Of a DNA stretch of 64,000 nt, positions 1 to 14,638 are shown one piece after another. Position 1 is the stretch's first letter. The number at the start of each line of letters is the position of its first letter. Source of the DNA: Aristolochia californica (taxonomy: Eukaryota; Streptophyta; Magnoliopsida; Piperales; Aristolochiaceae). The stretch is taken from NCBI GenBank assembly GCA_029961685.1, contig JARWKL010000009.1, forward strand, positions 21,137,237 through 21,201,236, read 5' to 3'. The notes under the pieces were generated by a model. It was given only the letters and a program-made list of their open reading frames with translations, was not told the DNA's origin and did no database searches. The position numbers and the translations under genes are program-made.

Positions 1-538
1 TCTCTCTCTTCATTTGTGCATTGTGCATTTCCATTTTAGATGTATACTTTTTTCTTAAATCAAAACTTCAATATTCACTTTTCCCTTCATCTCGGAAACA
101 AAAAAGAAATAAAAGGCAAGTAGATCACAACAAAATGAAAATTTTAGAGTTTATGTATGGAAAAAAATTAAAGCAATAACAAATGTAAGTAAAAAAAATT
201 TATTCACACACCACAAATGAACACACAAGTTTTTTTATCCAAGTTTGGAAAATTCCACTTGTTTAACTCCAAGAGCTTGGAATTTTATAAGAAAGAGAAT
301 TTTCTACGCATGTTTTAAAAAATGGATATGCATGCTTGAAGCATTTTAAAGATGCAAATGACCTATGGATCCAAAACTTTTAAAGAGAATAACAAACGCT
401 CATTAAATTCTCAAGTGAACGTGCAAGGGGATATTTGCATGAGTCAAAACTGCCATTATTTTGTCCATTTACATAAAGCTAACCTAATGATCATAGATGA
501 TTGTAAAGTGATTTATCATGTGTAACGGGCTATATTTT
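1..538 (+). repeat. Partial monomer at left edge
   Basis: The window opens inside a monomer, at the CTCTCTC...GTGCATTGTGCATT segment, and continues in normal order to the landmark at 539. Nothing marks an array border here. Confidence 0.95.
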
Positions 539-1130
539 TGTAAGGAATGACTTATGGATTGGGAGTCAACACGCAGTTAAAAATCCCCCGACTCTCCCTT
601 TTCCCAACGACTGCAAAACCTAATATATAAAAACTAAAAAGAGTTTACAATCCCTAAAAATTACAAATACTTTCTGGAATTATCTCTCCCTACATTTGTG
701 CATTGTGCATTTCCATTTTAGATGTATACTTTTTTCTTAAATCAAAACTTGAGTTTTCACTTTTCCCTTCATCTCGTAGACAAAACAGAGAATAGATGAC
801 AACGAAATGAAAATTTTAGAGTTTGTGTATGGAAACAATTTAAAGCAATAAAAAACGTAAGTCAAGAAAATTTATTCACACACCACAAATGAACACAAAA
901 CATGTTTTAAAAAATGGATATGCATGCTTGAAACATGTTAAAGATGCAAATCACCTATTGATCAAAACCTTTTAAAGAGAATAACAAACGCTCTTCAAAT
1001 TCTCAAGTGAACGTGCAGTGAGATATTTACACTAGTCAAACAAGCCATTACTTTGGCCATTTACCAAAACCTGACCTAACGATCATAGATGATTGTAAAG
1101 TGATTTATCACACGTAATGGGCTATATTTT
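539..1130 (+). repeat. Internally deleted monomer (592 bp)
   Basis: About 92 bp are missing. The CACAAATGAACACAAAA segment joins directly to CATGTTTTAAAAAATGG near 920, skipping the GTTTTGTTATCC...AGATTTTTCTA portion. Flanking monomers are complete. Confidence 0.85.
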
Positions 1131-3902
1131 TGTAAGGAATGACTTATGGGTTGGGAGTCAAGGCTCAGTTAAAAATCCCCTGCCTCCCCCTTTTCCTGAC
1201 GATTAGAAAACCTTATATATAAAAACTAAAAAGAGTTTACAATCCCTAAAAATTACAGACACTTTTTGGAATTATCTCTCTCTACATTTGTGCTTTGTGC
1301 ATTTCCATTTAAGATGTATACTTTTTTCTTAAATCAAAACTATACACTTTTCCCTTCATCTCATAGACAAAAAAGTGATCAAAGGCAAATAGATCACAAC
1401 GATATGAAATTTTTAGAGTTTATATATGGAAAAAATTTTAAGCAATAAGAAATGTAAGTAAAGAAAATTTATTCACAAACTGCAAATGAACTCAAAAGTT
1501 TTGTTATCCAAGTTTGGGAAATTCTACTAATTCAAACCCCCAATATCTTGGAATTTTATAAGAAAGATATTTTTCTTGACATGCTTTAAAAAATGGATAT
1601 GCACACTTGAAACATGTTAAAGATGCAAATGACCTATGGATTCAAACCTTTTAAAGAGAATAACAAATGCTCACTAAATTCTCAAGTGAACGTGCGGTGG
1701 GATATTTACCCGAGTCAAACAAGCCATTATTTTGCCCATTTACAAAAAGCTGATCTAACGATCATAGATGATTGTAAAGTGATTTATCATGCGTAACTGG
1801 CTATATTTTTTTAAGAAATGACTTATGGGTTGGGAGTCAACACTCAGTAAAAAATCCTTTGCCTCCCCCTTTTCCCGACGATTGCAAAACCTTATATATA
1901 AAAACAAAAAAGAGTTTACAATCCCTAAAAATTATAGAGACTTTTTGGAATTATCTCTCTCTACATTTGTGCATCGTGCATTTCCATTTTAGAAGTGTAC
2001 TTTTTTTCTTAAATAAAAACTTGAGTTTTCACTTTTCCCTTCATCTCGTAGACAAAAAAGATATGAAAGGCAAATAGATCACAACGAAATGAAAATTTTA
2101 GAGTTTATGTAAGGAAAAATTTTTAAGTAATAACAAATGTAAGTAAAGAAAATTTATTCACACACCACAAATGAACACAAAAGTTTTGTTATGCAAGTTT
2201 GGGAAATTCAACTAGTTCAACAACCCCAATAGCTTGGAATTTTATTAGAAAGAGATTTTTCTACTAATGCCTTAAAAAATGGGTATGCTTGAAACATGTT
2301 AAAGATGCAAATGACCTAAGGATCAGAACCTTTTAAAGAGAATAACAAACGCTCATTAAATTCTCATGTGAATGTGCAGTGGGATATTTACCCGAATCAA
2401 ACAACCATTATTTTGCCAATTTACTAAAAGCTGACCAAACGATCATAGATGATTGTAAAGTGATCTATCATGCGTAACGGGCTATATTTTTGTAAGGAAT
2501 GACTTATGGGTTGGGAGTCAACACTCAGTTAAAAATCCCCCTCCTCCCCCTTTTCCCGACGATTGCAAAACCTGATATATAAATACTAAAAAGAGTTTAC
2601 AATCCCAAAAAATTACAGACACTTTTTGGAATTATCTCTCTAGACATTTTTGCATTATGAATTTTCATTTTTCATATATACTCTTAAATCAAAACTTGAG
2701 TTTTCACTTTTCCCTTCATCTCGTAGACAAAAAAGAGATGAAAGGGAAATAGATCACAACGAAATGAAATGAAACTTTTAGAGTTCATGAATGGAAAAAA
2801 TTCAAAGGAATAACAAATGTAAGTAAACAAAATCTATTCACACACCACAAATGAACACAAAAGTTTTGTTATCCAAGTTTGGAAAATTCTGCTAGTTCAA
2901 CAACCCCAATAGCTTGGAATTTGATAAGAAAGATATTTTTCTACACATGCTTTTAAAAAATGGACATGAATGCTTGAAACATGTTAAGATGCAAATGACC
3001 GATGGATCCAAACATTTTAAAGAGAATAACAAACGATCATAAATTTCCCAAGTGAACGTGCGGTGGGATATTTACCCGAGTCAAACAAGCCAATATTTAT
3101 GCCACTAACAAAAAGCTGACCTAACGATCATAGACGATTGTAAATTGATTTATCATGCATAACTGGCTATATTTTTGTAAGGAATGCCTTATGGGTTGGG
3201 AGTCAACACTCAGTTAAAAATCCCCTGCCTCCCCCTTTTGCCGAAGATTGCGAAACCTAATATATAAAAACAAGAAAGAGATTACAATCCTTAAAAATTA
3301 TAGACACTTTTTGGAATTATCTCTCTCTACATTTTTGCATTGTGCATTTCCATTTTAGATGTATACTTTTTTCTTAAATCAAAACATGAGTTTTCACTTT
3401 TCCCTTCATATCGTAGACAAAAAAGATATGAAAGGCAAATAGATCAGAACGAAATGAAAATTTTAGAGTTAATGTATGGAAAATATTTAAACCAATAACA
3501 AATTAAGTAAAGAAAATTTATTCATAGACTACAAATGAACACAAAAGTTTTGTTATCCATGTTTGGGAACTTCCACAAGTTCAACAAACCCAATAGGTTA
3601 GAATTTTATAAGAAAGAGATTTTTCTACACATGCTTTAAAAAATGGACATGCATGCTTGAAACATGTTAAAGATGCAAATGACCTATGGATCAAAACCTT
3701 TTAAACAGAATAACAAACACTCATTAAATTCTCAAGTGAATGTGTAGTGGGATATTTACCCGAGTCAAACAAGCCATTATTTGGCCCATTTACAAAAAAC
3801 TGACCTAACAATCATAGATGATTGTGAAGTTACTTATCATGCGTAACGGTCTATATTTTTGTAAGGAAAAACTTATGGATTGGGAGTCAACACTCAGGTA
3901 AA

Positions 3903-3924
3903 CCCCCCCCCCCCCCCCCCCCCC
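3903..3924 (+). repeat. Expanded poly-C tract (22 C)
   Basis: The C-rich block of this monomer, normally CCCCCGCCTCCCCC, has become an uninterrupted run of 22 cytosines. This fits slippage, or loss of the interrupting bases followed by expansion. Run length in a homopolymer this long can also be a sequencing artefact. Confidence 0.9.
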
Positions 3925-4842
3925 TCCCTTTCCCGACGATTGCAAAACCTGATATATAAAAACTAAAAAGCGTTTATAATCCCTAAAAATTACATAAACT
4001 TTTTGGAATTATCTCTCTCTAGGTTTTTGCATTGTGCATTTCCATTTTAGATGTAGACTTTTTTCTAAAATCAAAACTTGAGTTTTCACTTTTCCCACTA
4101 TCTCATAGACAAAAAAGAGATAAAATGTAAATAGTTCAATTTGAAATGAAAATTTAACAATTTTTGTAAGGAAAAAATTAAATCAAGAACAAATGTAAGT
4201 AAAGAAAATTTATTCACACACGACAAATGAACACAAAAGTTTTGTTATCCATATTTGGAAAATTCCACTAGTTCAACAAACCCAATAACTTGGAATTTTA
4301 ATAGAAAGAGATTTCTCTTCACATGCTTTAAAAAATGGATATGCATGCTTGAAACATGTTAAAGATGCAAATGACCTATGGATCCAAAACTTTTAAAGAG
4401 AATAACAAAAACTGATCAAATTCTCAAGTGAATGTGCGGTGAGATATTTTCCCGAGTCAAACAAGCCATTATTTTTCCCATTTACAAAAAGTTGACCTAA
4501 CTATCATAGATGATTGTAAAGTGATTTATCAAGCGTAACGGGCTATATTTTTGTACGGAATGACTTATCGGTTGGGAGTCAACTCTCAGTTAAAAATCCC
4601 CCACCTCCCCTTTTTCCTGACAATTGCAAAACCTGATATATAAAAACTAAAATGAGTTTACAATCCCTAAAAATTATAGACACATTTTGGAAATATCACT
4701 CTCTACATTAGTGCATTGTGCATTTTCATTTTAGATGTATACTTTTTTCTAAAAACAAAACATGAGTTTTCATTTTTCCCTTCTTCACGTAGACAAAAAA
4801 GAGATGAAAGGCAAATCGTTTACTAGGAAATGAAAATTTTAG

Positions 4843-5990
4843 AGTTTATCTACGGCAAAAATTTAAAACAATAACAAAATGTAAGTAAATAAAATTTATT
4901 CACACACCACAAATGAACACAAAAGTTTTGTTTACCAAGTTTGGGAAATTCCACTAGTTCAACTACCCCAATAGCTTGGAATTTGATAAGAAAGAGATTT
5001 TTCTACACATGCTTTTAAAAAATGAATATGCATGCATGAAACATGTTAAAGGTGCAAATGACATATGGATCCAAACCTTTTAAAGAGAATAAAAAACGCT
5101 CATTAAATTCTCAAGTGAACGTGCGGTGGGATATTTGCCAGAGTTAAACATGCCTTTATTTTCCCATTTAAAAAAAGCTTACCTAACGTTCATTGAAGAT
5201 TGTGATGTGATTTATCATGCGTAACGGGCTATATTTTTTTAAGGAATGACTTAGGGGTTGGGAATCAACACGCAGTTAAAAATCCCCTGCCTCCCCCATT
5301 TTTCGGCTAATGCAAAACTTGATAAATAAAAAATAAAAAGAGTTTACAATCCCTAAAAATTACTGACACTTTTTGGAATTATCTCTCTCTACATTTATGC
5401 ATTGTGCATTTCCATTTTAGATGTACACTTTTTTCTTAAATCAAAACTTGAGTTTTCACTTTTCCCTTCATCTCGTAGACAAAAAAGACATGAAAGACAA
5501 ATAGATCACAACGAAATGAAAATTTTAGAGTTTATGAATGGAAAAAATTTAAAGCAATAAAAAATGTAAGTAAAGAAAATTGATTCACAGACAACAAATG
5601 AACACAAAAGTTTTGTTATCCATGTTTGGGAAATTCCACTAGTTCAACAAACCCAATAGCTTGGAATTTTATAAGAAAAAGATTTTTCTACATAGTCTTT
5701 AAAAAATTGATATGCATGCTTGAAAAATGTTAAAGATACAACTGACCTATGGATCCCAAACCTTTTAAAGAGAATAACAAACACTCATTAAATTCTCAAG
5801 TGAATGTGCGATGGGATATTTACCCAAGTCAAACAAGCCATTATTTTGCCCATTTACAAAAAGCTAACCTAACAATCATAGATGATTGTAAAGTGATTTT
5901 TCAAGTGTAAAAGGGCTATATTTTTGTAAGTAATGACTGATGGGTTTGGAGTCAACACTCAGTTAAAAATTCCCCGCCAACACTTTTTTC
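4843..5990 (+). repeat. Left copy of a three-monomer duplication
   Basis: This block shares uncommon variants with 6,899-8,035 at an offset of 2,044-2,056 bp (three monomers). They include GTTTATCTA, AAAGGTGCA, ACATATGGATCC, GATATTTGCCAGAGT, AACGTTCATTGAAGAT, GGGAATCAACACGCAG, GATAAATAAAAA, TTGATTCACAGAC, ATGGATCCCAAACC and TTTTTGTAAGTAATGACT. The intervening monomer lacks them, so the similarity is a three-unit higher-order relationship rather than ordinary neighbour similarity. Confidence 0.85.
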
Positions 5991-6898
5991 CGATGATTGC
6001 AAAACCTGATATATAAAAACTAAAAAGAGTTTACAGTCCCTAATAATTACAGACACATTTTGGAAATATATCTCTCTACATTAGTGCATTGTGCATTTCA
6101 ATTTTAGATGTATAGTTTTTTCTAAAATCAAAATTTGAGTTTTCACTTTCCCCTTCTTCTTGTTGACAATAAAGAGATGAATGGCAAATAGATCACAACG
6201 AAAATTAAATATTAGTATTTATGTATGGAAAAATTTAAATAAATAACAAATGTAAGTAAAGAAAATTTATTCACACACCACAAACGAACACAAAAGTTCT
6301 TTTATCCAAGTTTGGGAAATTCTTTTAGTTCAACAACCTCGATAGCTTGGAATTTTATAAGAAAGAGATTGTTCTACACATGCTTTAAAAAATGGATATG
6401 CATGCTTGAAACATGTTAAAGATGCAAATGACCTATGGATCCAAACCTTTTAAAGAGAATAACAAACGCTCATTAAATTCTCAAGTGAATGTGCTATGGG
6501 ATATTTACTCGAGTCAAACAGCTATTATTTTGCCAATTTTAAAAAAGCCGACCAAACAATCATAGATCATTGTAGAGTGATTTATCAAGCGTAACGGGCT
6601 CTATTTTTGTAAGCAATGACTTATGGGTTGGGAGACAAGACTCAGTGAAAAATCTATTGCCTCCCCCTTTCCCAACGATTGCAAAACCTGATATATAAAA
6701 ACTAAAATGAGTTTACAATCCCTAAAAGTTACAGACACTTTTTGGAATTATCTTTCTCTACATTTGTGCATTGGCATTTCCTTTTTAGATGTATACTTTT
6801 TTCTTAAATCATAACTTGAGTTTTCACTTTTCCTTTCATCTCGTAGACAAAAAAGAGATGAAAGGCAAATAGATCACAACGAAATGAAAATTTTAGAG

Positions 6899-8035
6899 TT
6901 TATCTATGGAAAAAATTTAAACCAATAACAAATGTAAGTAAAGAAAATTTATTTACACACCACAAATGAACACAAAAGTTTTATTTACCAAGTTTGGGAA
7001 ATTCCACTAGTTCAACAACCCCAATAGCTTGGAATTTGATAAGAAAGAGATTTTTCTACACATGCTTTTAAAAAATGGATATGCATGCTTGAAACATGCT
7101 AAAGGTGCATATGACATATGGATCCAAACCTTTTAAAGAGAATAACAAACGCTCATTAAATTCTCAAGTGAATGTGCGGTGGGATATTTGCCAGAGTCAA
7201 ACATGCCTTCATTTTGCCCATTTAAAAAAAGCTAACCTAACGTTCATTGAAGATTTTAATGTGATTTATAATGCGTAACGGGCTATATTTTTGTAAGGAA
7301 TGACTTTGTGGTTGGGAATCAACACGCAGTTAAAAATCCCCCGCCTCCGTCTTTTTTCGACCAATGCAAAACCTGATAAATAAAAACTAAAAAGAGTTTA
7401 CAATCCCTAAAAATTACTGACACTATCTCTCTCTACATTTGTGCAATGTGCATTTCCATTTAAGATGTACACTTTTTTATTAAATCAAAACTTGAGTTTT
7501 CACTTTTCCCTTCATCTCGTAGACAAAAAAGATATGAAAGGCAAATAGATCAAAACGAAATGAAAATTTTAGAGTTTATGAATGGAAAAAATTTAAAGCA
7601 ATCAAAAATGTAAATAAAGAAAATTGATTCACAGACCACAAATGATCACAAAAGTTTTGTTATCCATGTTTGGGAAATTCCACTAGTTCATCAAACCCAA
7701 TAGCTTGGAATTTTATAAGAAAAAGATTTTTCTACACAGTCTTCAAAAAATGGATATGCATGCTTGAAAAATGTTAAAGATGCAAATGACCTATGGATCC
7801 CAAACCTTTTAAAGAGAATAACAAACGCTCATTAAATTCTCAAGTGAATGTGCGATGGGATATTTACCCAAGTCAAACAAGCCATTATTTTGCCCATTTA
7901 CAAAAAGCTGACCTAACGATCATAGATGATTGTAAAGTGATTTATCAAGTTTAAAAGAGCTATATTTTTGTAAGTAATGACTTATGGGTTGGGAGTCAAC
8001 ACTCAGTTAAAAATTCCCCGCCTCCCCTTTTTTTC
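6899..8035 (+). repeat. Right copy of the three-monomer duplication
   Basis: Partner of 4,843-5,990. The right copy has its own changes, for example CATGCTAAAGGTGCATATGA near 7,094-7,113, and a short deletion in the ATTACTGACACT...CTCTCTC region near 7,420. The event is therefore not very recent. Confidence 0.85.
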
Positions 8036-8100
8036 GATGATTGCAAAACCTGATATATAAAAACTAAAAAGAGTTTACAATCCCTAAAAATTACAGAAAA

Positions 8101-8266
8101 TTTTTTTAACTATCTCTCTCTATATTTGTGCATTGTGTATTTCCATTTTAGATGTATACTTTTTTCTTAAATCAAAACTTGAGTTTGCACTTTTCCCTTC
8201 ATCTCGTAGACCAAAAAGAGATAAAAGGCAAATAGATTACAATGAAATGAAAATTTTAGAGTTTAT
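8101..8266 (+). repeat. 166-bp patch almost identical to 20,134-20,299
   Basis: I compared the two segments base by base and found one difference in 166 positions, including private variants (TTTTTTTAACTATCTC, GAGTTTGCAC, GTAGACCAAAAAG, AGATTACAATG). The flanks revert to ordinary monomer divergence. The offset is 12,033 bp, or 18 monomer intervals. Confidence 0.9.
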
Positions 8267-11200
8267 TTATGGAAAAAATTTAAACCAATAACAAATGTAA
8301 GTAAAAAAAAATTATTCACACACCACAAATGAACACAAAAGTTTTATTATCTGAGTTTGGAAAATTCCACTAGTTCAACAACCCAATAGCTAGGAATTTT
8401 ATAAGAAAGGGATTTTTCTACATATGCTTTAAAAATGGATATGAATGCTCTAAACATGTTAAAGATGAAAATGACCTATGGATCCAAACCTTTTAAAGAG
8501 AATAAGAAACGCTCATTAAATTCACAAGTGAATGTGCGGTGAGATATTTACTCGAGTCAAACACACCATTATTTTGCCCATTTAAAAAAAGAGAACCTAA
8601 CGATCATAGAGGATTCTAAAGTGATTTATAATGCGTAACGGGCTATATTTTTATAAGGAATGACTTACGGATTGGTAGTCAACACACATTTAAAAACCTC
8701 CGCCTCCCCCTTTTTCCCGATAATAGCAAAACCCGATATATAAAAACTAAAAAGAGTTGACAATCCCTTAAAATTATATATAGTTTTTGGAATAATATCT
8801 CTCTACGTTTTTGCATTGTGCATTTACACTTTAGATGTATACATTTTTCTTAAATCAAAACTTGAGTTTTCACTTTTCCCTTCATCCTATAGACAAAAAA
8901 GAGATGAAAGGCAAATAGATCACAACGAAATGAAAATTTTAGAGCTTATGTGTGGAAAAAATATTAAGCAATAACAAATGTAATTAAAGAAAAATTATTG
9001 ACGCACCAAAAATGAACAAAAAAGTTTTGTTATCCAAGTTTGGGAAATTCCACTAGTTCAACAACCCCAATAGCTTGGAATTTAATAAGAAAAAGATTTT
9101 TCTACACATGCTTTAAAAAATGGCTATGCATGCTTGAAACATGTTAAAGATGTAAATGACCTATGGATCTAAACCTTTTAAAGAGTAAAACAAACGCTCA
9201 TTAAATTCTCAAGTGAACATGCTGTGGGATATTTACCCTAGTCATTATAGCCATTATTTTGCCCATTTAAAAAAAGCTGACCTAAAGATCATAGAAGATT
9301 GTACATTGATTTTTCATGCATAACGGGAAATATTTTTGGAAGGAATAACTTATGGATTGGGAGTCAACACGCAGTTAAAAATCCCCCGCCTCCCCCTTTT
9401 CCCGACGATTGCAAACCTAGTATATAAAAACTAAAAAGAGTTTACAACCTTTAAAAATTACAGACACTTTTTGGAGTTATCTCTCTCTGCATTTGTGCGT
9501 TGTGCATTTCCATTTTAGATGTATACTTTTTTCTTAAATCAGAACTTGAGTTTTCACTTTTTCCCTATTCTCGTAGACAAAAAAGAGATGAAACGCAAAT
9601 AGATCACAACGAAATGAATATTTTATAGTTTAAGTATGAAAAAAATTCAATGCAATAACAAATGTAATTAAAGAAAATTTGTTCACACACCACAATTGAA
9701 CACAAAAGTTTTGCTATCCAAGTTTGGGAAATTCCACTAGTTCAACAACCCCATTTGTTTGCAATTTGATAAGAAAGAGATTTTTCTACACATGCTTCAA
9801 AAAATGGATATGCATGCATGAAACTTGATTAAAAAATGACCTATGGATCCAAACCTTGTAAAGAGAATAAAAAATGGTCATTAAATTCTGAAGTGAACGT
9901 GCGGTGGGATATTTACCCGAGTCAAACAAGCCATTATTTTGTCCATTTACAAAAAGCTGACCTAACGATCATAGATGATTGTAAAGTGATTTATCACGCG
10001 TAACGGGCTATATTTTTGTAAGGAATGACTTATGGGTTGGGAGTCAACACTTAGTTAAAATCCCCTTGCCTCCCCCTTTTCCCGACGATTGTAAAACCTG
10101 ATATATAAAAAATAGAAAGAGTTTCCAATCCCTAAAAATTGCAGAGACTTTTTGGAATTATCCCTCTCTACATTTGTGCATTGGCATTTCCATTTTATAT
10201 GTATTCTTTTTTATTAAATCAAAACTTGGGTTTCACTTTTCCCTCCATCTCGTAAAAAAAGAAGAGATGAAAAGCAAATAGATCACAACGAAATGAATAT
10301 TTTAGAGTTTATGTATAGAAAAAATTCAAAGAAATAATGAATGTCAGTAAAGAAAATTTATTCACACACCACAAATGAACACAAAAGTTTTGTTCTCCAA
10401 GTTTGGGAAATTCCACTAGTTAACCAATCCCAATAGCTTGGAATTTTATATGAAAGAAATTTTTCTACATGTGCTTTAAAACATGGATATGCATGCTTAA
10501 AACATGTTAAAGATGCCAATGATCTTTGGATCCAAACATTTTAAAGAGGATAACAAACACTCATTAAATTCTCAAGTTAACGTGCGGTAGGATATTTACC
10601 CGTGTCAAACAAGCCATTATTTTGCCCATTTACATAAAGTTGACCTAACAATCATATTTGATTGTAAAGTGATTTATCAAGCATAACAGGCTATATTTTT
10701 GTATCGAATGACTGATGGGTTGGAAGTCAACACTCAGTTAAAAATCCCCTTCCTCCCCCTTTTCTCGACGATTACAAAACCTGATATATAAAAAGAAAAA
10801 AGAGTTTAAATTCCCTAAAAATTACAGACACTTTTTGGAATTATCTGTCTCTACATTTGTGCATTATGCATTTCCATTTTAGATGTATACTTTTTCTTAA
10901 ATCAAAACTTGAGTTTTCACTTATCCCTTCATCTCGTAGACAAAAAAGAGATGAACGTCAAACAGATCACTACAAAATCAAAATTTTAGAGTATATGTAT
11001 GGAAAAAATTCAAAGCAATAACAAATGTAAGTAAAGAAAATTTATTCACACACCACAAATGAACACAAAAGTTTTGTTATCCAATTTTGGGAAATTCCAT
11101 TAGTTCAACAACCCTAATAGTTTGGAGTTTTATAAGAAAGAGATTTTTCTACACATTCTTTAAAAATTGGATATGCATGCTTGAAACATGTTAAAGCTGC

Positions 11201-11383
11201 AAATGACCTATGGACCCAAACCTTTTAAAGAGAATAACAAACGGTCATTAAATTCTAAAGTGAACGTGCGGTGGGATATTGACCCGAGTCAAACAAGCCA
11301 TTATTTTGCCCATTTACAAAAAGTAAACCTAACGATCACTGATGATTGTAAAGTGATTTATGATGCGTAACGTGCTATATTTT

Positions 11384-12037
11384 TGTAAGGAATGACTTAT
11401 GGGTTGGGCGTCAACATTCAGTAAAAAATCCCTCGCCTCCCCCTATTTTCGACGATTGCAAAACCTTATATGTAAAAACTAAAAAGAGTTTACAACCTCT
11501 AAAAATTATAGACACTTTTTTTAATTATCACTCTTTACATTTGTGCATTATGAATTTCAATTTTAGATGTATACTTTTTTATTCAATCAATACTTGAGTT
11601 TTCACTTTTCCCTTATTCTCATAGACAAAAAGGACATGAAAGGCAAATAGATCACAACGAAATGAACATTTAAGAGTTTAAGTATAGAAAAAATTTAAAG
11701 CAATAACAAATGTAAGTAAAGAAAATTTATTCACACACCACAAATGAAAAAAAAATTTGTTATCAAATTTTGGGAAATTCCACTAGTTCAACAACCCCAT
11801 TAGCTCGGAATTTATTAACAATTTTTTTTCTACACATGCTTCAAAAAATGGATATGCATGCTTGAAACATGTGAAAGATGCAAATGACCAATGGAACCAA
11901 ACCTTTTATAGAGAATAGAAAACGCTCATTAAATTCTCATGTCAACGTGCGGTGGGATATTTACCCGATTCAAAGAAGCCATTATTTTTCCCATTAACAA
12001 AAAGCTAACCTAACGATCATAGATGATCATAAAGATT
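11384..12037 (+). repeat. Monomer with ~30-bp deletion
   Basis: Near 12,028-12,040 the sequence GATGATCATAAAGATTTATAAGGAATGACT replaces the usual longer stretch. The GTGATTTATCATGCGTAACGG...TTTTTG portion is largely missing. Confidence 0.8.
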
Positions 12038-12721
12038 TATAAGGAATGACTTATGGGTTAGGAGTCAGCACTCAGTTAAAACTCCCTTGCCTTCCCCTTT
12101 TCCCGACAATTGCAAAACCTGATGTATAAAAACTAAAAAGAGGTTAAAATCCCTAAAAATTACAAACACTTTTTGGAATTATCTCTCTCTACATTTTTGC
12201 ATTGTGCATTTCCATTTTAGATGTATACTTTTTTCTTAAATCAAAACTTGAGTTTTCACTTTTCCCTTCATCTCATAGACAAAAAAGAGATGAAAGGCGA
12301 ATAGATCACAACGAAATGAAAATTTTAGAGTTTATGTATAGAAAAAATTTTAAGCAATAAAAAATGTAAGTAAAGAAAATTTATTCACACACCACAAATG
12401 AACACAAAAGTTTTTTTATCCAAGTTAGGGAAATTCCTCTAGTTCAACAACCCTAATTGCTAAGAATTTTATAAGAAAAAGATTTTTCTACACATGCTCT
12501 AAAAAATTGATATGCATGCTTGAAACATCTTCAAGATGCAAATGACCTATTGATCCAAACCTTTTAAAGAGAATAACAAACGCTTATTAAATTCTCAAGT
12601 GAACGTGCGGTGGGAGATTAACCTGAGTCAAACAAGCCATTATTTTGCCCTTTTATAAAAAGCCAACCTAACGATCATTGATGATTGTAAAGTTATTTAT
12701 CTTGCGTAACGGGCTATATTT

Positions 12722-13288
12722 TTGTAAGGAATGATTTATAGGTTTGGAGTCAACACTCAGTTAAAAATCCCCCGCCTCCCCCTTTTCCCGACAATTGCAA
12801 AACCTAATATATAAAAACTGAAAAGAGTTAACAATCCCTAAATATTCCAGACACTTTTTGGAATTATCTCTCTCTACATTTTTCCATTGTGCATTTCCAT
12901 TTTAGATGTACACTTTTTTCTTAAATCAAAACTTGAGTTTTCACTTTTTCCTTCAGCTCGTACACAAAAAAGAGATAAAAGGCAAATAGATCACAACGAA
13001 ATGAAAGTTTTAGAGTTTATGTATGGAAAAATTTAAAGTAATAACAAATGTAAGTAAAGAAAATTTATTCACACACCACAAATGAACACAAAAGTTTTAT
13101 TATCCAAGTTTTGGAAATTCCAAACCTTTGAAGGAGTATAACAAACGCTGATAAAATTTTGAAGTGAACGTGCAATGGGATATTTACCCGAGTCAAACAA
13201 GCCATTATTTTGCCCATTTAAAAAATGTTGTCTGAACGATCATAGATGATTGTACAATGATTTATCATGCGTAACCGGATATATTTTT
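12722..13288 (+). repeat. Internally deleted monomer (567 bp)
   Basis: About 117 bp are missing near 13,122. GGAAATTCCA from the left side joins AAACCTTTGAAGGAG from the right. TCCA is present at both normal break positions (AATTCCACTAG and GGATCCAAACC), so the junction carries 4-bp microhomology. Confidence 0.85.
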
Positions 13289-14638
13289 GTAAGAAATTAC
13301 TTATGGGTATGGAGACAATACTCAGTTAAAAATCCCCACCTACCCTTTTCCTGACTATTGCTATACCTGATATTTAAAAACTAAAAAGAGTTTTCGATCC
13401 CAAAAAATTATAGACACTTTTAGTAATTATCTCTCTCTATATTTGTGCGTTGTGCATTTCGATTTTAGAAGTATACTTTTTTCTTAAACCAAAACTTGAG
13501 TTTTCACTTTTCCCTTCATCTCGTAGACAAAAAAGAGATAAAAGGCAAATAGATCACAAAAAAATGAAAATTTTGGACTTTATGTGTGGAAAAAATTTAA
13601 AGCAATACGAAATGTAAGTAAAGAAATTTTATTCACACACCATAAATGAACAAAAAAGTTTTGTTATCCAAGTTTGGGAAATTCCACTAGTTCAACAACC
13701 CCAATAGCTTTGAATTTGATAAGAAAGAGATTTTTCTACAGATGCTTTTGAAAAATGGATAAGAATGCTTGAAACATGTTAAAGATGCAAACGACCTATG
13801 GCTCGAAATATTTTAAAGAGATTAACAAATGCTCATTAAATTCTCAAGTGAACGTTCTGTCGGATATTTACCCGAGTCAAACAAGCCACTATTTTTCCCA
13901 TTTACAAAAAGCTAACGTAATGATCATAGATGATTTTAAATTTATTTATCTTGCATAATGGGCTATATTTTTGTAAGGAACGACTTATGGGTTGGGAGCC
14001 AACACTCAGTTAAAAATCGCGTGCCTCCCCCTTTTCTCGACGATTGCAAAATCTGATATGCAAAAACTAAAAAGAGTTTACAATCTCTAAAAATTACAAA
14101 TACTTTTTAGAATTATATTGCTCTATATTTGTGCATTGTGAATTTCCATTTTAGATGTATACTTTTTTCTTAAATCATAACTTGAATTTTAACTTTTCCC
14201 TTCTTCTCGTAGACAAAAATTAGATAAAAGGAAAATAGATCACAACGAAATGAAATTTTGAGAGTTTATGTATGGAAAAAATTTAAAACAATAACAAATG
14301 TAAGTAAAGAAAATGAAAACAAAAATTTTGTTATCCAAGTTTGGGAAATTCCACTAGTTCAACAACCCCAATAGCTTGGAATTTGATAAGAAAGAGATTT
14401 TTTTACACATGCATTCAAAAATGGATATGCATACTTGAAACATGTTAAAGATGCAAATGACCGATGGATCCAAACCTTTTAAAGAGAATAACGAACCGCT
14501 CATTAAATTCTCAAATGAATGTGCGGAGGGATATTTACCCGAGTCAAACAAGTCAATATTTTTCCCATTTACAAAAAGCTGAGCTAACGATCAAAGATGA
14601 TTGTAAAGTGATTTATCATGCGTAGTAGGCTATATGTT

